DNA from: an uncultured Bryobacterales bacterium
GTDB lineage: Bacteria; Acidobacteriota; Terriglobia; Bryobacterales; UBA6623
Length of the DNA stretch: 64,000 nucleotides
NCBI GenBank assembly: GCA_951813605.1
Contig: OX638379.1
Location: 1,994,471 to 2,058,470, forward strand
Direction: 5' to 3'
Under the pieces are notes generated by a model. The model ran no database searches. It was not told where the DNA came from and saw only the letters and a program-made list of their open reading frames with translations. This document shows positions 27,926 through 36,078 of the stretch, piece after piece (within the stretch, counting starts at the first letter, position 1; every line of letters begins with the position of its first letter). Both the position numbers and the translations under genes were made by a program.

Positions 27926-28741
27926 TCAAGCTACTTTCCTGGCGAACACCGAGGGCGGCATTTTGCCCACCGATCGGTGTGGCCGGACATGGTTGTAGTG
28001 CGTTCGCCAGCGTTCGATGATGGCGCGTGCCTCAGTCAGGCTGCCGAACCAATGTAAGTCCAGGCAGTACTCCCTAAACTTGCCATTGAAGCTCTCCACG
28101 AACGCATTCTGAGTTGGCTTTCCGGGCTGGATAAAGTGCAGCCTCACAGCGGTTCGCCGGGCCCAGAAGAACATGGCCTTGGCAGTGAACTCCGGGCCAT
28201 TGTCCAGAACCAGGGTCCTGGGCAGTGGCCGGGTTGTGCTGAGCTCATCGAGATACCGAGCCACGCGGGCGCCGGAGATCGACGTGTCGACGATCTGGCC
28301 GACACACTGGCGGGAGAAGTCATCGATTAGGTTAAGGATCCGGAACCGCCGGCCATTGGCGAGCTGATCGGACATGAAGTCCGCGGACCAGCGCTCGTTG
28401 GCCTTCGTCGGCACCGGCATCGGCACTCTGGGCCGCGTGATCTTCTTGCGGCGCTTGGTGCGCACCTGCAGGCCTTCCTCGCGGTAGACCCGATAGGTGC
28501 GCTTGCGGTTGATGACCCGACCTTCCTGCTTGAACATCTCGTGCAGCGTCAGATAGCCGTAGCGGGGATAGCGCTCGGCCAGGACCTTCAGCCGATGGCA
28601 CAGATCCGCGTCGTCACGGCCCTTGAGCCGATACCAAGCCACCGAACGAGGCAAGCCCACCAGGCGGCAGGCACGTCGCTGACTGTAGCGGCGATCGGTT
28701 AGGTGATCCACGGCCGCTCGCCGCTGGGCGGCCGTCACCAT
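27926..28741 (-). CDS. IS3-family transposase OrfB (DDE integrase core)
   Basis: 271 residues. An N-terminal HTH_21-like segment (RYSQRRACRLVGLPRSVAWYR; RYPRYGYLTLHEMF) precedes the integrase core, with catalytic residues visible in RWSADFMSD (Asp), LVLDNGPEF (Asp) and NAFVESFNGKFREYCL (Glu, 35 residues after the second Asp). It cuts and joins DNA at the IS ends. Its ATG overlaps the orfA stop (ATGGTGA), in the -1 frame relative to orfA, so it is made either by coupling or by frameshifting as an OrfAB fusion. I see no classical slippery heptamer at the overlap. Confidence 0.95.
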   Translation of the reverse strand: MVTAAQRRAAVDHLTDRRYSQRRACRLVGLPRSVAWYRLKGRDDADLCHRLKVLAERYPRYGYLTLHEMFKQEGRVINRKRTYRVYREEGLQVRTKRRKKITRPRVPMPVPTKANERWSADFMSDQLANGRRFRILNLIDDFSRQCVGQIVDTSISGARVARYLDELSTTRPLPRTLVLDNGPEFTAKAMFFWARRTAVRLHFIQPGKPTQNAFVESFNGKFREYCLDLHWFGSLTEARAIIERWRTHYNHVRPHRSVGKMPPSVFARKVA

Positions 28742-29001
28742 TTCCCCTGGACCAGCTCCTTCAGCGCCGCCTTGTCCAGTTCCGCTTCGGCCAACAGCTT
28801 CTTGAGCTTCGCGTTCTCCCGCTCGAGCTCACGCAGCCGCCTGGCATCGGATATCTCCATGCCGCCGTACTTCGACTTCCAGCGATAGATCGTGTTCTCG
28901 ACGACGCCATACCGGCGCGCCAACTCGCCGACCGGCTGGCCGGCTTCGTGCTCCTTGAGGATCGAAATGATCTGTTCGTGCGTATACCGCTTCCGCTTCA
29001 T
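28735..29001 (-). CDS. IS3-family transposase OrfA (helix-turn-helix)
   Basis: 88 residues: an HTH_Tnp_1 domain (KRYTHEQIISILKEHEAG, ARRYGVVENTIYRWKSKYGG) that recognises the IS ends, then a leucine-rich coiled coil (LRELERENAKLKKLLAEAELD) for multimerisation. ATG 29001 has a strong AAGGAGGT site. It overlaps orfB by seven bases. Confidence 0.95.
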   Translation of the reverse strand: MKRKRYTHEQIISILKEHEAGQPVGELARRYGVVENTIYRWKSKYGGMEISDARRLRELERENAKLKKLLAEAELDKAALKELVQGKW

Positions 29002-29035
29002 CGGGGGACCTCCTTGGGGTCAACATACAAGGAAA

Positions 29036-29075
29036 TCCCACATCCGAAACGGCTCGGATTACGGGGGAACGGTCA
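29036..29075. repeat. IS element inverted repeat, transposase 5' side
   Basis: Reverse complement begins TGACCGTTCCCC at 29075 and ends GGATGTGGGA at 29036, pairing with 27876-27914. Confidence 0.75.
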
Positions 29076-29079
29076 CCAA

Positions 29080-29612
29080 CACCGAAGCAACCGATGTGCC
29101 GGACTACTTGTTCCCTCCATTTCGCGTGCGGTGCTGGTTGGTTGATTCTTCATACGGGACGGCCTGGCTTCCCCGCCCCGGCTCGGGGCCTCGCAGCACA
29201 CTGCGGGACGGGCGGGCCCTGGACGGAGCGCTAACGGACAGACTGTAGAAGGAGGGTCACGACATGGGCCCTTATGCGTTCGCAATAGGAAATCGATGGT
29301 CTCCCCCAACGCGAAGGCCGAGCGTGCGGCGAGCACGAGTGCTGCCAGAAAACGCGATTTGGAGGCCACGCAATTACGGCATGGGGCATGTAACGGAATT
29401 CGACCTCCATTACGTCTAAGCGGAAAACCCTCTGGACCCCAAACAGAAGTTGATGCCCCTTCCCTTCCGCGCCGCCTTCAATTGCCCTGATCATCTCGCC
29501 GAGATCGAGCAAGGGGTCGTGCGGGCGAAGACGCATCAATTGGCTAAGCGCCGTGCGGGACGGTGGCTAGACCGTTGGGGACGAGGCAGGCATCGCGGAG
29601 GATGAGTTGACA
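29080..29612. other. gene-free stretch between IS element and Ser-rich TPR gene
   Basis: No convincing gene. A minus-strand frame (29231-29539) has a few protein-like segments (LRPHDPLLDLGEMIRAIEGG) but no recognised family. A short GC-rich hairpin (GCCCCG-GCT-CGGGGC) lies near 29180. The region probably carries the promoter of the next gene. Confidence 0.4.
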
Positions 29613-31061
29613 ATGCGTAGACCAGCACTAGCGTGGGCATGCTTCTTCAGTGTTGCGCTTTCGGGCCAAACAGCATTCGGCCAATCGCAAGAGCGTGGAG
29701 GCAGCAGTTCGTCGTCTTCCAGCAGTTCCTACGGAAGTTCGAGCGGAAGTTCAAGGAGCAGTTCCGGGAGTTCCAGCAACAGCTACGGCAATTCGAGTAG
29801 CAGCTACGGGACATCCAGTAACTCCTACGGCACCTCCAGTAACACCTACGGTACGTCCAGCAACACCTACGGCTCTTCAACTGGCAGTCAAACAAGGAGG
29901 TCGGACTCGGATTACAGGACAGCGCCGACCGGGATCAAGGAACGTAGCCTTTATCGTTTATACATGCCGGTTATCGTCAACGGGAGGGTGGTGATCGAGG
30001 GTGCCGATCGTCCGTCCGAGCCAGTGGTCGTAAGACTGTCGTGCGGCGCTCAGTCGCTCCCGCAAGATTACACCGACCACAAGGGACGCTTCTCGTTCCA
30101 GCCTAGTTGCAACCCGGTGCTCGCTATGTCCGATGCGAGCGCACGGGGCAGCTTCTTCGGGAGACCAGGCGGTGGCCTGGCCTCGACATCGGGGATGATG
30201 GACCTATCGCACTGCTGGCTGTATGTGGACTTGCCGGGCTATGTTTCGAGGCAAGTACCATTGGGAATGCTCCATTCAATGACCTGGAGAGATGTGGGCC
30301 CGATTGTTTTGCGCCCGATCAAGGGCTCGACCGGAACCACTGTCAGCTTGACAACGCTAACGGCGCCCAAGAAAGCGCGCAAGGCGTTCAAGAAGGGGTC
30401 CAAGGCTCTCCGATCGGTCGAAAAACCGAACTACACGAAGGCGATTTCCCATCTTGAGCGGGCGGTAGAGTTCCATCCCGAATTTGCGGCCGCATGGGAA
30501 GCCCTAGGCAGAGCCCGCAGGGGCCTTGGCGACGAAGGAGGTGCGAGGCAGGCATTCACTCGCTCCCTCGAGGCCGACCCGCAATTCTTGAAACCCTACG
30601 TTGAGATGATGGAAATGGCTCTTGGAAGAAAGGACTGGGCCGAAGTCGAATCACTGACCGACCGCTACCTTGCATTATCACCGCGGTCCACCAGAGTCCG
30701 CTTGATGAGCACTCTTGCTGCGTATCACCTCGGAAAGATGCCGAAGGCTGAGTCGATGGCCCGCATGATCGAGAATGCGGGCGAAATGGACGTGTGGCCA
30801 CAGAGCTTCATCATCATGGGGGCCGCTCATTCGAACCGCGGCGAATTCAAGGATGCGGCCCAGTACCTCAAGGCCTATCTCAGGCTCAACCCCAACGGGG
30901 CGGCTGCTCCAGAAACACGACGTTTGCTCCACGAGTGGAAGACTCTACGGGTCATCGACTCCGACGACGCAGAGCTCTCCAGCATTCCCGACCTCAGCAT
31001 TCCCGACCTCATTGGCTTGCCAATTCCTTCCCTCTCGAATACGGACGAGCCGGAGCGCTAG
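29613..31061 (+). CDS. exported Ser/Tyr/Gly-rich TPR protein
   Basis: 482 residues. A signal peptide (to TAFGQ) is followed by a low-complexity stretch of Ser, Gly, Asn, Tyr and Thr (about residues 28-92), built in part from 21-base DNA repeats. The middle (about 110-230) holds a surface-like domain with VNGRVVIEGADRPSEPVVVRLSC and HCWLYVDLPGY, resembling a carboxypeptidase-regulatory-like beta-sandwich. TPR repeats fill about 265-430 (YTKAISHLERAVEFHPEFAAAWEALGRARRGLGD). Role unknown; probably envelope-associated. ATG 29613 is used; a TTG at 29607 is better spaced from GGAGG and is possible. Confidence 0.8.
   Translation: MRRPALAWACFFSVALSGQTAFGQSQERGGSSSSSSSSSYGSSSGSSRSSSGSSSNSYGNSSSSYGTSSNSYGTSSNTYGTSSNTYGSSTGSQTRRSDSDYRTAPTGIKERSLYRLYMPVIVNGRVVIEGADRPSEPVVVRLSCGAQSLPQDYTDHKGRFSFQPSCNPVLAMSDASARGSFFGRPGGGLASTSGMMDLSHCWLYVDLPGYVSRQVPLGMLHSMTWRDVGPIVLRPIKGSTGTTVSLTTLTAPKKARKAFKKGSKALRSVEKPNYTKAISHLERAVEFHPEFAAAWEALGRARRGLGDEGGARQAFTRSLEADPQFLKPYVEMMEMALGRKDWAEVESLTDRYLALSPRSTRVRLMSTLAAYHLGKMPKAESMARMIENAGEMDVWPQSFIIMGAAHSNRGEFKDAAQYLKAYLRLNPNGAAAPETRRLLHEWKTLRVIDSDDAELSSIPDLSIPDLIGLPIPSLSNTDEPER
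29769..29873 (+). repeat. five tandem 21-bp units in the Ser-rich coding region
   Basis: Units begin at 29769, 29790, 29811, 29832 and 29853. The last three are nearly identical and encode a SYGTSSN-type seven-residue repeat. Variation in copy number by slippage is plausible. Confidence 0.85.
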
Positions 31062-31585
31062 CCCGGGGGATGGCGCTGACCGCGAGTGGCCCTGGTGCCC
31101 AGCTGGGTGCCATGGGGTGCTGACCGAATCAGCCAGCTGCCGTCCAATGCCCGCTGGACCGCTGGAGGGGTACGCTGCCCAGACATGGTCCGATTCGGAA
31201 TAAAGCAGCCTTGGGCATCGGTGGGCGGACACTCTAATGTGATCCAGACGTCCTTCCAGTAGCGTAATCGATTCTCCGCTCCGCCGCGTCACTCGTTGCC
31301 GGCAAGTCATCAGACACTTCCCCTCGCAGAGACCAGCAGCGTGTCGGGTACCGACGAATGCAGCACAAGGGCACCCTTCAGTCTTGAGATTGAGCCGGGT
31401 GACTGTACTGGTGACCGTTGCCCGGCCAAGGCCAGCACGCTAATCAGGGAGTGCCTCGCCCAAACACCCCGACGCGGCCTTCTCAGATGTACGTGGCAGT
31501 GAAGGCCGCACCGCGCACGGGGCGGCGTCGACTCTAACGAAGCTGATGCTGCGTGGCGGGCTAGGAACAGATCCTCGCCAGCCTA
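31062..31585. other. gene-free stretch
   Basis: No frame with protein-like composition on either strand, and no recognised RNA. It lies between convergent genes, so it is not expected to hold their promoters. Confidence 0.45.
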
Positions 31586-31960
31586 CTAGCGCCGGATTTG
31601 CACTCGGTCGGTCTGAGGCTGCGGAACCACCGTGCTGAACTGGCCCTCCATTACGATCGGCAGGGCCTCGATGCACCCGTTTTGACCTAGGTCGCCGCAG
31701 CCGGTGAAGATCCGATACACCTTGCCGGTTTGCTTGCTGTAAAGGAACAGGGCTCCCTCGACTGGGATTCCGGGGCTGCCGGCAGACGCCACTCCTAGTT
31801 CGGCGGAAGACCCGCCTGATCCACCGGTGCCGGCGACATTCTGGCTGAACATCTCCCACTGTCCAGCATCGGCAGACTCGCCCACGGCTTGTGCCAGGAC
31901 TATGCCGCTGACGGCGGCGCCGAGTAAGACGACTGCGAGTAGCAAGTTTCGATTGGTCAT
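31586..31960 (-). CDS. small exported protein of unknown function
   Basis: 124 residues with a clear signal peptide (NLLLAVVLLGAAVSGIVLAQA). The mature part contains a Gly/Ser linker, then ALFLYSKQTGKVYRIFTGCGDLGQNGCIEALP, with two cysteines that could form a disulfide. No family recognised. The segment LYSKQTGKVYRIF resembles short exported proteins that report a value in a beta-hairpin, but this gives no function. ATG 31960 has a strong GGAGGGGAG site seven bases upstream, which supports it as a real gene. Confidence 0.7.
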   Translation of the reverse strand: MTNRNLLLAVVLLGAAVSGIVLAQAVGESADAGQWEMFSQNVAGTGGSGGSSAELGVASAGSPGIPVEGALFLYSKQTGKVYRIFTGCGDLGQNGCIEALPIVMEGQFSTVVPQPQTDRVQIRR

Positions 31961-32725
31961 GTGTTGCTCCCCTCCATCGGAGCTTTCTCAATTTCAGTCG
32001 CTCTTGTCGCGAGACAGTAGAGGTGACCGGCTTGAGCGTCCAGTCGGGTTTGACGCAAGATTCCTCCTCATGGTTGCCTTCGGTGGAGGCGCTGCCATGT
32101 TCTTCCCGTTGAATTACCGTTCAATCGACACTAACGCCGACGCAGGCAACCCTTCCCGTTGCACGCCCTGTCGCGAAGGAGAGTCCCTTATCGGCCCGGC
32201 CGGTCACGCCGCCAATCGTGTCCTACACGGGCCGCCCAAGGCGTCACAGACGCAACGCAGCCTTGTTGCCGCCATTGCAATCCGGCCGGGCGCCCTGCAT
32301 CGCGACGATGACGTCCGCCGGCCGTTCGCTCAGCCGCTCCTCGGTGATCTCGAAGCGTAAGTGGAAAATCGCCTCCGGCGCGCGACCAGCTTTGCAGGCG
32401 TCCAGTCCTCAGAAATCGAGCACAGCGAAATCCGTCGCACCGCACGACAGCGGGTCACGCACGGCCCAGCTGTCGGTCTCAAAGGTAATGCGCAACGGCA
32501 AATGGGCTTCCTTTTCACTCGATGGGGCGGCGGCAACGTCAGTCGCGCTGTTGGCAACCGCAAGTCTGTCTCTTGGACATGATTCCCCTTCCAAACGCCC
32601 AGCCACACTGATCCGCGAGATCAGAATTAAGACCACAGCTGCTGGCTGGGCACCCTCCCGTCCCGGTAGCTCGCCCGCAGGCGGAGTTGTGGGCTCCGAG
32701 CGAAGGACTCGCCCAGCGAACCGGC
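31961..32725. other. intergenic region containing a possible split minus-strand gene
   Basis: No intact gene is recognised. The part from 32244 to 32636 on the minus strand is described separately as a possible interrupted coding sequence. The rest shows nothing supportable. Confidence 0.4.
32244..32636 (-). pseudogene. possible small gene interrupted by one in-frame TGA
   Basis: A minus-strand frame reads from about 32636 to TGA 32409-32411 with natural composition (LPLRITFETDSWAVRDPLSC, ATDFAVLDF). It continues in the same frame after the stop (GLDACKAGRAPEAIFHLRF, ITEERLSERPADVIVAMQG) to TGA 32244-32246. Together this gives about 130 codons. No family recognised. It could be a decayed gene, two neighbouring small genes, or chance; the unbroken frame either side of one stop is the only evidence. 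Confidence 0.3.
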
Positions 32726-34396
32726 TCAGGCCGCCACATCAACCATGTTGATCGGCGGGATATGGATGTGCGTAACGCTTGGCTTCCTGCCAAGAAACGA
32801 CTCCGCCATCTCAAGAGCTTCGTCTACTGTGTCGGCACACTCCCAACCCATCACTCGCGCAGCGACCCTGTCCTCGGCGCCGACGACGATCACCTGACCG
32901 CAGTGATCGGCACCGTTCTCAGCCCAGTACCACATGTAGAACGGATGGACGCCGTGGTACCCGTAGCCATTGCGGTACATCTCGCGATACTCCGGATTCC
33001 GAGCAAACTCCCCCTCGTACTTGCGCTGCAGACTCTCCGAGTCCCTAGTCTCGGTCAGGCAGCGATGAAAGAACTCGTGGTATGCCGCATGATGCTTGGG
33101 GCTGAACTCGTTGTAAAGCGGATGGGTGAGGATGAACACTCCGTCCTTCTTCAAGATCGGCGCGCCACGGTACATGTTGAAGAAGTACCCGAGCGCCAAG
33201 CAGCGCACGAGCAGGGGGTTCATAGGGGCGTTGACGTTGTACGGACAGACAAACGGCACTCCGAACAGCGCTACATCGGACTGGCCCTCCACGGGCACGC
33301 AATACTGCTGGTACGTGTAAGCGAGCGTTTTCTCGTGCACCGCGTCAGTTGCGCCGGCGTGTACCGCGATCATCTGATAGGGCGCGGGGATCGAGAACAA
33401 GAGCTTACGCTTCACATTGCGAGGGAGCGACTGGAGTCCGATCCGGGCGACGCGAAAGGAAATTCGGTCCAAGGCGTTCCACTCATCCTCCGGCTTGATG
33501 AAGAATTCCATCTTCGGATCGAACATCTGGTTGTTGACCACGGTTTCGATATGGAACACATTCAGCTTCTCGTTCACGATTTGGCCCATGCGATTGCAGG
33601 AATCGGTCAACGGGGATCGCGTGTGGTCGAAATAGGAATCCGAAGCCAGGATCGTCTGCGGGTTGTGATGCGCTTGAAGTGACACGTAGTCGCACAGCCC
33701 GACACCCACGGACTTGTTACCCCCGTCCATGGGAACCAAGTTGATGTTCACGTAGATGAGGAGATCTGACTCGGCAGCGCGGCGATTGATCCTCACCTTC
33801 TCGCCTTGTTCGGTTTCTCCTAGCTCGACCAAGCCGTTCGGGTCCTCGCCGTCGTGGCAATAAAGCCGGTGGGGGTAGTAGGCGTTGAAAATTGCTCTGC
33901 CCACGGACCAGCGGATTTCAAAGGGCTCCATCCGACGGTGGAAGGAGTTCGCGATCAGAATCTCGAAATCGTCGACGCCCGCGGCGTCGAACATTGCGAG
34001 CAGTTGCGTGAGAACCGACTGGCGGATGTCCGGCCTGTTCATTCTTGGGAGCGGCAGCGAGATGTCATCGATGGCGATGGTGACCTTCATCCCCGCGCGC
34101 AGCTGGGAGCGCAACGGCGCGGCTTGTTCGGGGTGTTCCAAGGCGTAACGGATGGCTGCGTCTCGGTCGGGAAGCCCAGGAATCGTAGGCTTCGGGTATA
34201 CGATCCTGGTTCCAGCTGGCAGCTTTACTCTGATCAGGTCCTCGCCATACCACAGCAGTCGATCGACGGAGGATCCGTTCAATTCGCGGACACAGTCTCG
34301 ATCCGACACCAAGGCGCCTCGACCAACCGCGTTAGGTCGCGGGTCACCGAAGACCGAATTGTCGGGAGTGGCTGGGGAAGACACAGCTTCGCTCAT
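32726..34396 (-). CDS. LarA-like (DUF2088) family protein
   Basis: About 556 residues. The N-terminal part (about 85-165) has the LarA/DUF2088 pattern: MKVTIAIDDISLPLPRMNRPD, QLLAMFDAAGVDDFEILIANSFHRRM, then a histidine- and lysine-rich C-terminal half. In nickel lactate racemase the equivalent start is DxTRPxP; here it is DDISLPLP, so the cofactor residues may differ. No larB, larC or larE gene lies nearby. The reaction is unknown; family members racemise or epimerise 2-hydroxy acids. ATG 34396 is chosen; the frame is open to 34447 without a good ribosome site. Confidence 0.6.
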   Translation of the reverse strand: MSEAVSSPATPDNSVFGDPRPNAVGRGALVSDRDCVRELNGSSVDRLLWYGEDLIRVKLPAGTRIVYPKPTIPGLPDRDAAIRYALEHPEQAAPLRSQLRAGMKVTIAIDDISLPLPRMNRPDIRQSVLTQLLAMFDAAGVDDFEILIANSFHRRMEPFEIRWSVGRAIFNAYYPHRLYCHDGEDPNGLVELGETEQGEKVRINRRAAESDLLIYVNINLVPMDGGNKSVGVGLCDYVSLQAHHNPQTILASDSYFDHTRSPLTDSCNRMGQIVNEKLNVFHIETVVNNQMFDPKMEFFIKPEDEWNALDRISFRVARIGLQSLPRNVKRKLLFSIPAPYQMIAVHAGATDAVHEKTLAYTYQQYCVPVEGQSDVALFGVPFVCPYNVNAPMNPLLVRCLALGYFFNMYRGAPILKKDGVFILTHPLYNEFSPKHHAAYHEFFHRCLTETRDSESLQRKYEGEFARNPEYREMYRNGYGYHGVHPFYMWYWAENGADHCGQVIVVGAEDRVAARVMGWECADTVDEALEMAESFLGRKPSVTHIHIPPINMVDVAA

Positions 34397-34478
34397 TCCT
34401 GCAACGAGTCTACCCGCTCGCTGCTTCGGAAGGCGGCCACTTCGCATTTGCCACGGACCCTAGTGCTGCGAGCGGCAA

Positions 34479-35168
34479 TCAAGACGAGTCCGTTGCTCGC
34501 TTGGGAACGGGGGACACTCTGAGGTCGAGAATCATCCATCCGTTGGCAAGCGCAGCCTTCTCGAGTCGTGCATCAGGGTTGGTCGCAACAGGCGCACCAA
34601 CGGCTCGTAGCATCGGCAGGTCCGAGTAACTGTCCGAATAGGCCTTGGCTTCCTCCATGGCGAAACCGCGGGCTCCCGCGTAGCTGCGAAGTGCGGAAGC
34701 CTTCTCCTCCCCTGCCAGCAGCGGCGGGACGATTTCGCCGGTCGCCGCGCCCTCCGAGAATGACATGCGGTTCGCCAGCATGTCGTCGAAGCCGAAGTAC
34801 TCCGCAGCCGGAGCAATCTCGAAATCAAGGCCTCCTGTGACAAGCACCGTTCGGTAACCCTCCGACCTGTCAAGCGTCACCCGCTCCTTCGCATAGCGGA
34901 ACCGCTCCTTCCTGATCGTGGAGTCAAACATTTCGCGTGCTTGCGAACGAAGCCAGTCGGCTCCGAGCCCTCGGTATTGGCGAAAGAACACTATGTTGAA
35001 TAGCCGCCGAGAGAAAGTGTCCAGAATTAGCCAGACCGGAACGCCCAGCAACGCCTTTCCAAAGCGCCAAGCGGCTATCGCCTTGTTCGGGTGCCGCCTA
35101 GCGAACCAAGCATAACGGGTGACTACATTACCTGAGACCAGGGTTCCATCGAAGTCGTAGAACGCCAC
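34479..35168 (-). CDS. HAD-superfamily subfamily IB phosphatase
   Basis: About 229 residues starting VAFYDFDGTLVSGN, the HAD nucleophile motif (DxDGT). Motif II is LVTGGLDFEIAP, and motif IV is AYSDSYSDLPMLRAVG, giving the SerB-like IB subclass that often dephosphorylates phosphoserine, lysophosphatidate or similar. An insert with FGKALLGVPVWLILDTFSRRLFNIVFFRQYRG is amphipathic and may touch the membrane. The start is uncertain: GTG 35168 begins exactly at the motif, while GTG 35219 would overlap the upstream small gene by 19 bases. Confidence 0.85.
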   Translation of the reverse strand: MAFYDFDGTLVSGNVVTRYAWFARRHPNKAIAAWRFGKALLGVPVWLILDTFSRRLFNIVFFRQYRGLGADWLRSQAREMFDSTIRKERFRYAKERVTLDRSEGYRTVLVTGGLDFEIAPAAEYFGFDDMLANRMSFSEGAATGEIVPPLLAGEEKASALRSYAGARGFAMEEAKAYSDSYSDLPMLRAVGAPVATNPDARLEKAALANGWMILDLRVSPVPKRATDSS

Positions 35169-35200
35169 GCGCTCGCTGCGGGTCGCTTGGCGGAACGGGG

Positions 35201-35380
35201 TTAGCCGTGACCCAGCCACATCAGCCAACCCAGAACGAAAATTGCGCCCAGGAAATAAGCGAAGCAGTAAAGGCCGTAGGACAAGCGTTCGCGGTCTGTC
35301 GAGCGCCCGACGATTCCCATCACGGTCGAGGCGAACAGGGCGAACAGGATTGCTGCTTGCAGATGGGATGGATTGAACAT
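35201..35380 (-). CDS. small two-helix membrane protein
   Basis: 59 residues, too short to be listed by most callers. Two hydrophobic helices (ILFALFASTVMGIVG and GLYCFAYFLGAIFVLGWLMW) flank a charged loop RSTDRERLSYG. Its ATG overlaps the stop codon of the upstream membrane-protein gene by one base (TAATG), which supports it as a real coupled gene. Function unknown. Confidence 0.65.
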   Translation of the reverse strand: MFNPSHLQAAILFALFASTVMGIVGRSTDRERLSYGLYCFAYFLGAIFVLGWLMWLGHG

Positions 35381-35820
35381 TAGGCTGTTGCCTTCTTGCC
35401 GGAAGCGATTTCGTACACGTCGACCATTGCCAGCAGGTTGAGGAGTCCGGAGCACACGATGAACTTCGTGCCGTAGTCATGTACCGCGCCGGGCATTGTC
35501 TCCTGCTCGTAGCCCAGCCAGACCGTCAGGAAGTAGAGCGATCCGTTGCACAAGTCGCCCACATACCCTCCGTAGGTCATGATCGTGGTGAAGAGGTCCC
35601 CGCCCATCGGTGTGAACATACGGCCCTGCATAAGGAGGCCGGTGATGAACATCCCCGCGATCGTCGCCAAGAGCACGCCGCCATGCCACTGGCGCTTGAG
35701 GTAGTAGTGGCCGGCACCAGGGATCAGCCACGCGAGCACGACGGGCGGCAGGCGCCTCGCAAGAGGGACTTCGATTTGCGAAGTCTCTTTGGTCTTGCTG
35801 GATTCCCGTTTGCCTGCCAT
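35380..35820 (-). CDS. small polytopic membrane protein (DUF6677/TM2-like)
   Basis: About 146 residues. After a charged N-terminus come AWLIPGAGHYYLKRQWHGGVLL, a TM2/DUF6677-type proline-glycine-aromatic hairpin motif, then GMFITGLLMQG and a long C-terminal part with YGTKFIVCSGLLNLLAMVDVYEIA. Function unknown. The start is ATG 35820; a GTG two codons earlier is also possible. Coupled to the downstream 59-residue gene by a TAATG junction and followed by the HAD phosphatase, so the three probably form one operon. Confidence 0.7.
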   Translation of the reverse strand: MAGKRESSKTKETSQIEVPLARRLPPVVLAWLIPGAGHYYLKRQWHGGVLLATIAGMFITGLLMQGRMFTPMGGDLFTTIMTYGGYVGDLCNGSLYFLTVWLGYEQETMPGAVHDYGTKFIVCSGLLNLLAMVDVYEIASGKKATA

Positions 35821-36078
35821 CGACACCGAACGGCGTTAGACCGCGAAAAATCGCACCGTCCAATGCAGACGGCGCGGCGAACTGTCCCTAGACCAAGTAT
35901 CGCACGCGCCCGCCGGGCGAGGCTCGTCTCAGGACGGAATGCACGAAACATCGCACAACAAGACCTGCATGCGCGATCCTTCTGTTTCCGTATGTGGCAC
36001 AGCTGTCAATCTCGGACGGCATTCGCCGACCGCACTCCGTCCAGGCTGTCGACAGCGGTCGCAGCGAGAAGCAAGCAT

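Larger units (their letters stand above)
27875..29075 (-). mobile_element. complete IS3-family insertion sequence, about 1.2 kb
   Basis: Two overlapping transposase frames are bounded by imperfect inverted repeats of about 39 bases that begin TGACCGTTCCCC on both sides and share ATCCGAGCC and GGATGTGGGA further in. A four-base direct repeat CCAA flanks the element (27871-27874 and 29076-29079). Size, TG ends, orfA/orfB layout and DDE residues all fit IS3. Both frames are intact, so it could be active. It interrupts a gene-poor region and breaks no recognisable gene. Confidence 0.85.

Noticed and set aside
28731..28760. Programmed -1 frameshift signal in the IS
   Set aside because: The overlap GGGGAAATGG does not match the X-XXY-YYZ rule; coupling by the ATGGTGA overlap is enough.
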